Below are positions 8,651 through 16,421 of a DNA stretch of 64,000 bases, piece after piece. The first letter of the stretch is position 1. Each line of letters begins with the position of its first letter. A program made the position numbers and the translations under genes. This DNA comes from SYAC01 sp046048055 (GTDB taxonomy: Bacteria; Planctomycetota; Phycisphaerae; Phycisphaerales; SM1A02), in contig JBJOGW010000091.1 of NCBI GenBank assembly GCA_046048055.1, positions 37,936 to 101,935 on the forward strand, in the 5' to 3' direction. The notes under the pieces were generated by a model that worked only from the letters and a program-made list of their open reading frames with translations, did not search any database and was not told where the DNA came from.

Positions 8651-9328
8651 TCACTTCGCCTCCGCCAGCTTGACGCCGGCCGGCACGTCCTGCGGACGCG
8701 CATTCTGACTTCGCTGCAGGACCTTCACCCAGGCCGCGATGGCCCAGCGGTCCTCCACGGGGACCTGACTGCCGTATCCGGCCATGTTGCGGATGCCGTG
8801 CGTGATCGTGTGGAAGAGCTGCCCCACCGGCTGCCCGGTGACCGTCTCGTCGTGGACCAGGTTCTTGGCCTGCACCCAGACCGTGCCGTTGACGGGCCCG
8901 TTGGTGTTGGCCACCAGTTCCATGGCCTTGTCGTTCACGATGCCGTCGCCACCGCCGGTCTCGCCATGGCACACGGAGCAGTAGATGTTGTATCGCTCCT
9001 GTCCCCGCTGGAGCGTGGCCAGCGCGAGCGGCACCTCCGCGGGCAGCGTGTCGGCCCACTGGCCGTTGACCACGCCGTCGTACAGGTGGCCGTCCAGATA
9101 GGTCTCGCCCCGGGCGACCGTGCTCTCCACCGGCGGCCGGATGGTGCGGCGGTCGGCGAAGAGCGGGTTCACGGCCTGAGTCTTGAACTTGGCCTGAAAG
9201 TCCATGTCCTGAATGATGTGGATGGGCAGGTTGGGGTTGGGCGTGGCACGCACGCGCGCGATCACTGCCGGCGGGATCAGCAGGCAGAGCAGAAGGATCA
9301 GGCCCACGTAGAGGAAGGAACGCGGCAT
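8651..9328 (-). CDS. actE: Alternative complex III cytochrome c subunit ActE
   Basis: 225 aa from ATG 9328. An N-terminal hydrophobic segment (FLYVGLILLLCLLIPPAVI) anchors or exports the protein. The heme-binding CSVCH is at residues 117-121, followed by GETGGGDGIV. The Met ligand probably lies in the HGIRNMAGYGSQV region. As the monoheme c-type subunit of ACIII it would take electrons from the quinol-oxidising core and pass them to the pentaheme ActA or directly to the oxidase. It lies one base from actD and actF, so the three are almost certainly cotranslated. Confidence 0.92.
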   Translation of the reverse strand: MPRSFLYVGLILLLCLLIPPAVIARVRATPNPNLPIHIIQDMDFQAKFKTQAVNPLFADRRTIRPPVESTVARGETYLDGHLYDGVVNGQWADTLPAEVPLALATLQRGQERYNIYCSVCHGETGGGDGIVNDKAMELVANTNGPVNGTVWVQAKNLVHDETVTGQPVGQLFHTITHGIRNMAGYGSQVPVEDRWAIAAWVKVLQRSQNARPQDVPAGVKLAEAK

Positions 9329-9329
9329 G

Positions 9330-9944
9330 TCAGGCCTCCACCGCCTCGACGGCCTTGGCACCCAGGCCTCGCAGGAAGTCCTCGGTGCGGCTGCGGAAGA
9401 AGAGCGGGTCGCGCGACTGGATCACGATGAAGAAGCGGTCATCGGTGGCGCGAAGAAATCGCCGGTTCGCCAGCAGCGGGTGCGAGAGCCATGGCAGCCC
9501 GTTCAGCAGCAGCATCAGGCCCACGCAGCTGGTGGCGGCCAGCAGGATGGTGAGTTCGAACATGACCGGAATGAACGCCGGCAGGCTCAGCAGCGGCTTG
9601 CCGCTGATCAGGAACGGGTAGCCCGTGACCCACACCAGCGCCCACACCGAGATGCTGCTGGAGTTGGTGAAGGCCTGCAGGATGAAGCCCACGATGGTTC
9701 CCGTGAGACCGGCGCCGAACACCAGCACGGGCAGGATGGTGCGCTGGATGCCCATGGCCTTGTCGAGCCCGTGCACCGGGAAGGGCGTGTGGCAGTCCCA
9801 CCATCGGTAGCCGGCGTCGCGCACCTTCTCGGCTGCGTGCAGGAGTGCGGCAGGATCGTGGAACTCGGCCAGCACGCCGTGGATCCGCGCGCGGGCGGCG
9901 GCGGGTGCCTGGGTGGTTCCGGTGTTGGGAGCGAAGGTGGTCAT
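9330..9944 (-). CDS. actD: Alternative complex III subunit ActD (DUF3341)
   Basis: 204 aa. The N-terminal soluble part (IHGVLAEFHDPAALLHAAEKVRDAGYRWWDCHTPFPVHGLDKAMG, cited here only as residues 21-65) is the standard DUF3341/ActD start, in which a WDxxTPxPVHGLD-type motif is conserved. Two transmembrane helices follow (ILPVLVFGAGLTGTIVGFIL and FELTILLAATSCVGLMLLL). ActD is a small membrane subunit of ACIII with no cofactor. It lies 21 bp after actC and one base before actE. Confidence 0.93.
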   Translation of the reverse strand: MTTFAPNTGTTQAPAAARARIHGVLAEFHDPAALLHAAEKVRDAGYRWWDCHTPFPVHGLDKAMGIQRTILPVLVFGAGLTGTIVGFILQAFTNSSSISVWALVWVTGYPFLISGKPLLSLPAFIPVMFELTILLAATSCVGLMLLLNGLPWLSHPLLANRRFLRATDDRFFIVIQSRDPLFFRSRTEDFLRGLGAKAVEAVEA

Positions 9945-9965
9945 CGGGTGTTCGTCCGGTTCCGT

Positions 9966-11468
9966 TCAGGAGGCCTCGTGCGATCGCTGGGTGTCGGGAC
10001 TGGCGTGGGCCGCCTGCGCGGCACCCCCGCCATGGTGGTGATGCCATCCCTCCCAGTGCGGATCCGCCTGGGGCATGGTGGCCTTGATCTCGGCGATGGC
10101 CACCATGGGCAGGTAGCGGCAGAACAGCAGGAAGAGCGTGCCGAACAGGCCGAAGGCGCCCAGCATGGTGCCCATGTCGATCCACGTCGGGGTGAAGAAG
10201 TCCCAGCTGGTCGGCAGGAAGTCGTTGGCCAGACTGGTCACGATGATCACGAATCGCTCGAACCACATGCCGATGTTCACCACCAGGCTGAGCACGAACA
10301 TGAGCGGGATGCTGGTGCGGATCCGCTTGCTCCAGAACAGCTGCGGAGTGATCACGTTGCAGCTGACCATGATCCAGTAGGCCCACCAGTACTGGCCGAA
10401 GGCGCGGTTCACGAACGCGAACTTCTCGTAGATCGCGCCGGAGTACCACGCGATGAAGAACTCCATGGAGTACGCGTAGCCCACCATGCATCCCGTCACC
10501 AGGATGATCTTGTTCATGTTGTCCAGGTGGCGCAGCGTGATCATGTCCTTCAGGCCGAAGAGCTGCCGGGCGGGCACGGCCAGCGTGACCACCATGGCGA
10601 ACCCGCTGAAGATGGCGCCAGCCACGAAGTACGGCGGGAAGATGGTGGTGTGCCAGCCTGGCAGCTGGCTCACCGCGAAGTCGAAGCTCACCACGCTGTG
10701 CACGCTGAGCACCAGCGGCGTGCTGAGCGCCGCCAGCAGCAGGTAGGCACGCTCGTACCGGTGCCAATGCCGGTTGCTGCCGCGCCACCCCAGCGAGAAC
10801 AGGCCGTAGGCGAACTGCTGGATGGTGCCCTTGGCGCGGTCGCGCAAGGTGGCCAGGTCGGGGATCAGGCCCACGTACCAGAACAGCAGCGACACCGTGA
10901 AGTAGGTGCTCACCGCGAACACGTCCCACAGCAGCGGGCTGCGGAACTGCGGCCACATCTCCATCTGGTTGGGAATCGGGAAGAGCCAGTACGCCAGCCA
11001 CACCCGGCCCACGTGGATGCCCGGGAAGAGGCCGGCGCAGATCACGGCGAAGATGGTCATGGCCTCGGCGAAGCGGTTGATGCCGGTGCGCCACTTCTGG
11101 CGGAAAAGGAACAGGATGGCGCTGATGAGCGTGCCGGCGTGGCCGATGCCGACCCAGAACACGAAGTTGGTGATGTCGAAGGCCCACATCACCGGGTTGT
11201 TCAGCCCCCAGACACCCACACCCGCGAAGATCAGGTAGGTCACGCAGAAGCCGAGCAGGCCCACCAGGGCCAGGCTGACCGCGAAGGCGGCGTACCAGGC
11301 GAAGGGCGGCCGCGGCGACTCGGCCACCTGGCAGACCTGCCGAGTGACCTGGCCGAAACGGTCCATGTTCAGGACCAGCGTGGCCCGCTGGCCAGGCACC
11401 TCGGCGGTGTTGTCATGCTCCTGAAAGCCGGGCAGCCGACCGGTCGCGTGGGTGGGTATGGCGCTCAT
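9966..11468 (-). CDS. actC: Alternative complex III membrane subunit ActC (NrfD/PsrC family)
   Basis: 500 aa with about ten helices. Its ATG at 11468 overlaps the actB stop (ATGA). NrfD-type features include FVFWVGIGHAGTLISAILFL, FPIPNQMEMWPQF and FDFAVSQLPGWHTTIFPPYFVAGA. In solved ACIII structures ActC carries the quinol site next to the iron-sulfur domain of ActB; the FVFWVGIGHAGT motif with its His is part of that region. It is therefore the likely menaquinol-oxidising subunit here. The C-terminus is a short soluble tail with a His-rich patch (GWHHHHGGGAAQAAH). Confidence 0.94.
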   Translation of the reverse strand: MSAIPTHATGRLPGFQEHDNTAEVPGQRATLVLNMDRFGQVTRQVCQVAESPRPPFAWYAAFAVSLALVGLLGFCVTYLIFAGVGVWGLNNPVMWAFDITNFVFWVGIGHAGTLISAILFLFRQKWRTGINRFAEAMTIFAVICAGLFPGIHVGRVWLAYWLFPIPNQMEMWPQFRSPLLWDVFAVSTYFTVSLLFWYVGLIPDLATLRDRAKGTIQQFAYGLFSLGWRGSNRHWHRYERAYLLLAALSTPLVLSVHSVVSFDFAVSQLPGWHTTIFPPYFVAGAIFSGFAMVVTLAVPARQLFGLKDMITLRHLDNMNKIILVTGCMVGYAYSMEFFIAWYSGAIYEKFAFVNRAFGQYWWAYWIMVSCNVITPQLFWSKRIRTSIPLMFVLSLVVNIGMWFERFVIIVTSLANDFLPTSWDFFTPTWIDMGTMLGAFGLFGTLFLLFCRYLPMVAIAEIKATMPQADPHWEGWHHHHGGGAAQAAHASPDTQRSHEAS

Positions 11469-14400
11469 GCGCGTGCTCCGTGGTCACGGCGCGCGTCGGC
11501 GTGACCGCCGTGGCCATGATCGTGTCCATGGTGGTCGTGTCCGTGGTCGTGTCCGTGGTCGTGGGCGCCATGGTCCACGGCCGGGTTGCTCACCCGTGCC
11601 AGGTACTTCAGGCGAGGCTTGGTGTTGAGCTCCTCCAGCATGCCGTAGGCCACCTTGCTCGCATGCAACCGGCTGACCTGGCTGGACGGATCGTTGAGAT
11701 CGCCGAACACGATGGCGTTTGCCGGGCACGCCTGCTGACAGGCCGTGCGGATGGCGCCATCCGGGATGCTGAAGTTGGCCTTGCCACTGGCCACGCCGCC
11801 CGCCTTCACCCACTCGTTCTTGTAGTGGATCTTGGCCTGCGCGATGCGCTGCACGCAGAAGGAGCACTTCTCCATCACGCCGCGCATGCGCACCGTGACC
11901 TCGGGGTTGAACTGCATGCGAAGCCACTCGTCAGGGCCGGTCTCCACGAAATACTCGGGCTTCACCGCAAGGGGGCCCGTCTGCTCGCGGATGGGCTCGC
12001 GGCGCTGGTAGTCGAAGAAGTTGAAGCGGCGCACCTTGTAGGGGCAGTTGTTGCTGCAGTACCGCGTGCCGATGCAGCGGTTGTAGACCATGTTGTTCAG
12101 GCCATCCGAGTCATGGACCGTGGCGGCCACCGGGCACACCTGCTCGCACGGTGCATTCTCGCACTGCACGCAGGTGACCGGCTGCACCGAGAAGCCGTCC
12201 GGGCGTGAGGGGTCGGCGCCGCGGAAGTACCGGTCCACGCGGATCCAGAACATCTCGCGTCCACGCTTGACCTGGTCCTTGCCGACGATCGGGATGTTGT
12301 TCTCGGCCTGACACGCGGTGACGCACGCCTGGCAGCCGGTGCAGGTGGTCAGGTCCACGCTCATGGCCCAGCGGAACTGGGCGCCATCCATGGTGCTCTC
12401 CTGCCACAGGCTCAGGCGATGCGGCACATGCGTGGCATGGGCCGCGAAGTCCGGGTGGTGGCGGTAGTTCTCGAGCGTGGTGCTCCGGACCAGCGAGGGC
12501 AGCCGCTCCTGGATGCCGGCGTGCGGCACCGAGGGAATGAGCGCCGCGTCGATGCTTCCGTGGTCCTGCGTGTGTGCAAAGGTGTACGTGCCACCCGTGG
12601 CCTTGAGGCTGCAGCCCCGCACCAGGGCCATGTGGTCCGTGGTGCGGAGCGTGTAGGCGTTGAACCCGGCATCGCGCGCCAGGCTGCCCGCGGCCTGCCC
12701 GCGACCGCATCCCAGCGAGATGGCCGCCGAGTCGTCCACCATGCCGGGCACGGGGAACACCGCGGCCTCGAGCGAGCGGCCGGCGGCGGAGACCTGGACC
12801 ATGCTGCCCTGCTTCAGGTCCAGTCGCCGCATGGTGGCGGGCGAGAGCAGCAGCGCGTTGTCCCAGGTGATCTTGGTGACCGGATCGGGCAGTTCCTGCA
12901 TCCAGCCGATGTTGGCGAATCGGCCGTCAAGCAGTCGGCTGTCGGGGATGAAGCAGAGCTCCAGGTTGGCGTCGCGCGACGCCGGCTGCGCGTTGGCCAG
13001 CGTCGTGACCGCCTTGGCCACCTCACCCGCACGGATCGTGGCCATGGCTCCCGAGGGCGAGCCGGCGGAGGACACGCCCTTCTCCAGGCATCCACGCCAC
13101 AGGGCCTCGAAGGCGGAACCGGTCAGGCCGCTCGAGGACATCATGGTGCGGCGAACGATGGCCAGGCCATCCTTGGGCTCGTTGCCGCCGAGCAGCATGG
13201 CGAGCATCTCGATCGCGCTCACGCCACCCTGTGCGGGATCGATCAGGGGCTGGATCAGCGGCTGCTGGATCGATCTTGCGCCGTCCGGTGCGGTGACATC
13301 GCCCCAGCACTCCAGAAAGTGAGCCTGAGGCACATGGAAGGTGCACGCGGGATCCACGCTCGTCTCGTCGCGGTGGTAGGCAAGGCGAGCCACGTTGGGC
13401 ACCTGGGCCATGGCCTTGGCGAACTCCAGGTCGGCCGGCGCGTCATAGCAGGGATTGCTGCCAAGGATCAGGAGCGTGTCCACCTGCCCTGCGGCCATGG
13501 CCTTGCAGAGCTCCTGGATCGATGCGGTGGCCATCTCCGCCGGCTGCATCCGCAGCGTGGTGCCATGGGCGCCAATCGCGGCGTTGATGGCGGCCGCCAG
13601 CGCGTGTGCCTCGGCGGGTTGGCCCGTGCCGCATCGCACGAATGCGCGTCCCTTGGCGCCCTGCAGGTCCTTGACCAGCTGGTCGAAGATTTCCCGCGAG
13701 TGATCGTCGAGCAGTCCCTTGCTTGCCGGCGAACCCGCCAGCAGATCGATCGCCGACGTCAGCTCGCCGCTTCCGCCCACGCCCAGCGCCTTCGCCAGCA
13801 TCGCAAGCAGCACCGGAATGTCGCCGCGACGAACCGCCAGTCGGCTGTCCGCCGCCATGCCCGTCACCGTCAGGTGGGGCTCGACGGCATAGAGCCGGTT
13901 CTGCTCCTGCTTGGCCGGGTCATCGCCGCTCAGCCGGCGGCCGGCGGCCCAGTCGCGGGTGAACCGCAGCGACAGCGGATCGGTGCCGAGCATGTCCCAG
14001 TCGAAGGCCGCGATCACCGAGGCCTTGTCCACCTGCGGCAGCACCTGCATGGCGGTGCCGAAGGCCGTTCGCGTTCCCTCGAGCGAGGCCGTGGCGGCGA
14101 GTGCCTCCCACGTCACCACGGTCGCCTTGGGGAACGCCTGACGCACCCGCGAAAGCATGTCGCGCACCGAGGGACTTGCAGTCGCGGGCAACAGGATCGA
14201 GAGACCCTGACCCTGCGTCGCGCCAAGGGCCTTGGCGCGCTCCGCGATCCACGCCTTGAACTCGGCCATGTTCGAGGCCTCGCCCGACCTGAAGACCTGG
14301 CGACTGCGCTCGGGGTCGTAGAGCTCGAGCACGCGAGCCTGCATCCATGGCGTGCTGGCGCCGCCCCAGAACGGATGATCCGGGTTGCCGTCGAGCTTGA

Positions 14401-14827
14401 TCGGGCGACCGTCGTAGCTGGTGGCCACCAGTCCGTATCCCACGCCCTGAACCTCGCAGGCCGTGGCATAGGTCACCGGAACGCCCGGCGTGCGGTTTGC
14501 GGGCTGGCTGGCGTTTGGAACGATCTCGCTCTCGGGCCAGCGGCGGCACCCGGCCAGGCCGAGGCCCGCCAGCGCGAACCCCGCACCCATGATCTTGATG
14601 AAGGTACGGCGGTCCTCCCCAGTCAACTCGTCGGCGGCCACCGGAAACTCCCGATGCGCAAACGCCATCGCCTGGGCATCCTCCTCGCGTTCGCCGAGCG
14701 ACCGCCACCACGAGGCACCCTTGCGGGCATCCACCGCGGGCTTGGCCGGGCTGCAGCCGCAGCCGCTTGCCGGCTCCTGCGCCACAGGAAGCGAAATGGT
14801 CCGTTCGGAGCCGTTCAGCGATGGCAT
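11465..14827 (-). CDS. actB: Alternative complex III iron-sulfur subunit ActB (molybdopterin-oxidoreductase-like plus ferredoxin domain)
   Basis: 1120 aa from ATG 14827 (a TTG lies nine bases upstream). Near residue 73 there is a twin-arginine motif (RRTFIKIMGAG), followed by a hydrophobic segment ending in LAGC (Cys near 94), so the protein looks like a Tat-exported lipoprotein. A large molybdopterin-oxidoreductase-like domain follows; in ACIII this domain carries no Mo cofactor. Four cysteine clusters of a ferredoxin-like domain come next: CTGCQACVTAC, CVQCENAPCEQVCP, CIGTRYCSNNCP, and CSFC with CQQACP, enough for four iron-sulfur clusters. The last 35 residues are strongly His/Asp-rich. 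Start overlaps actA by 13 bp. Confidence 0.95.
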   Translation of the reverse strand: MPSLNGSERTISLPVAQEPASGCGCSPAKPAVDARKGASWWRSLGEREEDAQAMAFAHREFPVAADELTGEDRRTFIKIMGAGFALAGLGLAGCRRWPESEIVPNASQPANRTPGVPVTYATACEVQGVGYGLVATSYDGRPIKLDGNPDHPFWGGASTPWMQARVLELYDPERSRQVFRSGEASNMAEFKAWIAERAKALGATQGQGLSILLPATASPSVRDMLSRVRQAFPKATVVTWEALAATASLEGTRTAFGTAMQVLPQVDKASVIAAFDWDMLGTDPLSLRFTRDWAAGRRLSGDDPAKQEQNRLYAVEPHLTVTGMAADSRLAVRRGDIPVLLAMLAKALGVGGSGELTSAIDLLAGSPASKGLLDDHSREIFDQLVKDLQGAKGRAFVRCGTGQPAEAHALAAAINAAIGAHGTTLRMQPAEMATASIQELCKAMAAGQVDTLLILGSNPCYDAPADLEFAKAMAQVPNVARLAYHRDETSVDPACTFHVPQAHFLECWGDVTAPDGARSIQQPLIQPLIDPAQGGVSAIEMLAMLLGGNEPKDGLAIVRRTMMSSSGLTGSAFEALWRGCLEKGVSSAGSPSGAMATIRAGEVAKAVTTLANAQPASRDANLELCFIPDSRLLDGRFANIGWMQELPDPVTKITWDNALLLSPATMRRLDLKQGSMVQVSAAGRSLEAAVFPVPGMVDDSAAISLGCGRGQAAGSLARDAGFNAYTLRTTDHMALVRGCSLKATGGTYTFAHTQDHGSIDAALIPSVPHAGIQERLPSLVRSTTLENYRHHPDFAAHATHVPHRLSLWQESTMDGAQFRWAMSVDLTTCTGCQACVTACQAENNIPIVGKDQVKRGREMFWIRVDRYFRGADPSRPDGFSVQPVTCVQCENAPCEQVCPVAATVHDSDGLNNMVYNRCIGTRYCSNNCPYKVRRFNFFDYQRREPIREQTGPLAVKPEYFVETGPDEWLRMQFNPEVTVRMRGVMEKCSFCVQRIAQAKIHYKNEWVKAGGVASGKANFSIPDGAIRTACQQACPANAIVFGDLNDPSSQVSRLHASKVAYGMLEELNTKPRLKYLARVSNPAVDHGAHDHGHDHGHDHHGHDHGHGGHADARRDHGARA

Positions 14828-15468
14828 GTGGAGCAATTCTCGCTTGGATGGATGTTGAAGTTCTTCTGCAACTGCTCACGCTGCTCGCGTGTGAGCTCCT
14901 TGGACTGGTCCCACGCCAGATTGGTCACCTGCGAGACCGGGCGGAGTCGGTCGACCGGATCGCGGTGGCACTCCAGGCACCAGCCCATGGAGAGCGGCGC
15001 CACGCGATAGACCTCCTCCATCTGGTCCACGCGACCGTGGCACTCCACGCAGCCCACGCCGCGGTTCACGTGGGCCGCATGGTTGAAGTACGCGTAGTCG
15101 CCGAGCTTGTGCACCTTGACCCACTCGATGGGCATGCCGGTCTCGTAGCTCTGCTTCACCTTGGCCAGCTTGGGGCTGTCGCGGTGGATCTGGGTGTGGC
15201 AGTTCATGCAGGTCTGGGTGGCGGGAACCGCGGCGAAGCCCGCGTGCTCGACCGTGTTGTGGCAGTACCGGCAGTCCATCCCAAGCTTGCCCGCGTGCGT
15301 TGCATGGCTGTACGGGACCGGCTGGTGGGGCATGTAGCCGGCCTCCAGCGTCTTGGGGCTGAAGCCGTAGGCCACGAACATGACCGCATAGAGCGGGGCA
15401 ATGGCCCCCACCACCAGCACGAACGGCAGGAGGGCGTTGGACCATCGGGGGAAGAGGAATCGGCTCAC
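14815..15468 (-). CDS. actA: Alternative complex III pentaheme cytochrome c subunit ActA
   Basis: 217 aa from a GTG at 15468. Five heme-binding motifs are visible: CRYCH (66-70), CMNCH (87-91), CVECH (140-144), CLECH (164-168) and CSTCH (212-216). An N-terminal transmembrane anchor (LLPFVLVVGAIAPLYAVMFVAYG) precedes them. An in-frame ATG at 15594 would place the promoter and hairpin upstream of 15500 inside the coding sequence, and the family normally starts near the anchor, so GTG is preferred. ActA is the multiheme electron-transfer subunit of ACIII, and this is the first gene of the operon. Confidence 0.92.
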   Translation of the reverse strand: MSRFLFPRWSNALLPFVLVVGAIAPLYAVMFVAYGFSPKTLEAGYMPHQPVPYSHATHAGKLGMDCRYCHNTVEHAGFAAVPATQTCMNCHTQIHRDSPKLAKVKQSYETGMPIEWVKVHKLGDYAYFNHAAHVNRGVGCVECHGRVDQMEEVYRVAPLSMGWCLECHRDPVDRLRPVSQVTNLAWDQSKELTREQREQLQKNFNIHPSENCSTCHR

Positions 15469-15500
15469 GGCCTGGTGGGTCCTGGGGAGGAGGCGGGCAA

Positions 15501-15524
15501 ACTTCGTGCCTTTTTGCACGAAGT
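15501..15524 (-). promoter_or_regulatory. Perfect 9-bp inverted repeat in the act operon leader
   Basis: ACTTCGTGC (15501-15509) and GCACGAAGT (15516-15524) are exact inverse complements with a six-base spacer (CTTTTT on +). It lies immediately downstream of the predicted -10 and about 32 bp before the actA start codon. It could be an operator at the start site or a hairpin at the very 5' end of the message. On the minus strand the loop reads AAAAAG, so it lacks the U-tract of an intrinsic terminator. Confidence 0.6.
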
Positions 15525-15534
15525 CGATCGGGAA

Positions 15535-15564
15535 ATGGTATTGAGGGGAACCGGAACCCGTCAA
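15535..15564 (-). promoter_or_regulatory. Probable sigma70-type promoter of the act-cta operon
   Basis: Read on the minus strand, TTGACG (15564-15559) is separated by 18 nt from TACCAT (15540-15535). The first matches the -35 consensus in five of six bases, the second matches the -10 in four of six. Transcription would start near 15528, about 60 bp before the actA GTG. Consensus match only; no experimental support. Confidence 0.5.
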
Positions 15565-15619
15565 CGGAGCACCGAATTCTGGTTTCCCGACCATTCCAGG
15601 GGTCCGGTACCTTGGCCCC

Positions 15620-16075
15620 ATGCTCGAGCCGATGCTTCTGAGGGAACTTGTCCGACGGCTTCCGGAACGACCGGATGCGACCATGCTCATCCGAACATGT
15701 TCCGAACAGATGTCGGCGGTCACCGGACTGGCGGCACCAACCCTGGAGCAGGCCTTCACGGAGCGGCTGCGGCGTGGCGGCGTGGCCACTTCGGAGGGCG
15801 TGGCCTTCCCCCATGCCGTGATCGCGGGGGTGCGCCGCACCGCCGTCGGCTGCCTGCTCATTCCCGGAGGCGTGGACCTGGATCCGGCCCAGCCAGCCAG
15901 CGACCTGGTCTTTGTGCTCGCTGGCGACTCCGCCCGCCCGTGGGAGCATGTTCGACTGCTCGCCCGTCTCAGTCGGATCGCCGCGGACGAGGCCTCACGA
16001 AAGCGGATCCGCGCCGCCACAACCGACGCGGCGCTGCTGGAGATCCTTCTGAAGGAGGACGCATCGCATGGATGA
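15620..16075 (+). CDS. PTS EIIA-like protein (fructose/mannitol type domain)
   Basis: 151 aa, a single domain of the fructose/mannitol/nitrogen EIIA fold. Family features are ERLRRGGVATSEGVAFPHAVIAGVRRT, where the His near residue 66 corresponds to the phosphorylated His, and a C-terminal helix region (VRLLARLSRIAADEASRKRIR). No EI, HPr or sugar permease gene is nearby, so a regulatory rather than a sugar-uptake role is likely. It heads an operon with a PII-like protein and two antiporter-like proteins; the next gene starts eight bases inside it behind a strong AAGGAGG (16052-16058). Confidence 0.85.
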   Translation: MLEPMLLRELVRRLPERPDATMLIRTCSEQMSAVTGLAAPTLEQAFTERLRRGGVATSEGVAFPHAVIAGVRRTAVGCLLIPGGVDLDPAQPASDLVFVLAGDSARPWEHVRLLARLSRIAADEASRKRIRAATTDAALLEILLKEDASHG

Positions 16076-16421
16076 TGCAAAGCCAATCCTGGCAGAAGGT
16101 TCCGACACTCGAATGCTGATCCTGATCGCCAGAAGCGAGGAGAGCTTCGACCCGCTGGTGTCTGCGCTGCTCGACGCGGGCATCACCGGTGCCACCGTGC
16201 TTGAGAGCCGAGGTCTGGCGAACATCATTCGAATGGAAATGCCGATCTTTGCTGGGCTTGCATCATTGCTTCCCCAGACGACCGGCACTCGGGTGGTGCT
16301 CTCGATCGCGTCACGGTCGAGCATCGAGCAGTTGATGCGATTCATCGGTCAGCTGCCCGTGGAACGACGCCCGATCGGCGTGACGCTTCCGGTCGAGTCG
16401 GTGCTTGGGCTGGGATCCTGA
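16068..16421 (+). CDS. PII-like (P-II superfamily fold) small regulatory protein
   Basis: 117 aa. The arrangement is beta-alpha-beta: TRMLILIARSEESFDPLVSALLDAGITGATVLESRGLANIIRM (residues 14-56), where GITGATVLESRGL resembles the GVTGMTVxxxRG segment that starts the T-loop of PII proteins. Sequence after it is short and lacks the canonical T-loop Tyr. Proteins like this are often encoded beside membrane transporters. It overlaps the EIIA gene by 8 bp, has AAGGAGG nine bases before its ATG, and its stop overlaps the next start (TGATG at 16419-16423). Ligand unknown; assignment is by pattern only. Confidence 0.6.
   Translation: MDDAKPILAEGSDTRMLILIARSEESFDPLVSALLDAGITGATVLESRGLANIIRMEMPIFAGLASLLPQTTGTRVVLSIASRSSIEQLMRFIGQLPVERRPIGVTLPVESVLGLGS

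Noticed and set aside
9327..11504. A 725-codon frame on + opposite actC and actD
   Set aside because: Antisense shadow of well supported ACIII genes; composition is His/Glu/Gln/Arg-rich without family similarity.
12419..15010. An 863-codon frame on + opposite actB
   Set aside because: Antisense to actB, which has a complete set of cysteine clusters and a Tat signal; no domain is seen in the shadow.
15469..15594. Longer actA starting at ATG 15594
   Set aside because: It would place the predicted promoter -35/-10 and hairpin within the coding region and give a leader unlike ActA N-termini.
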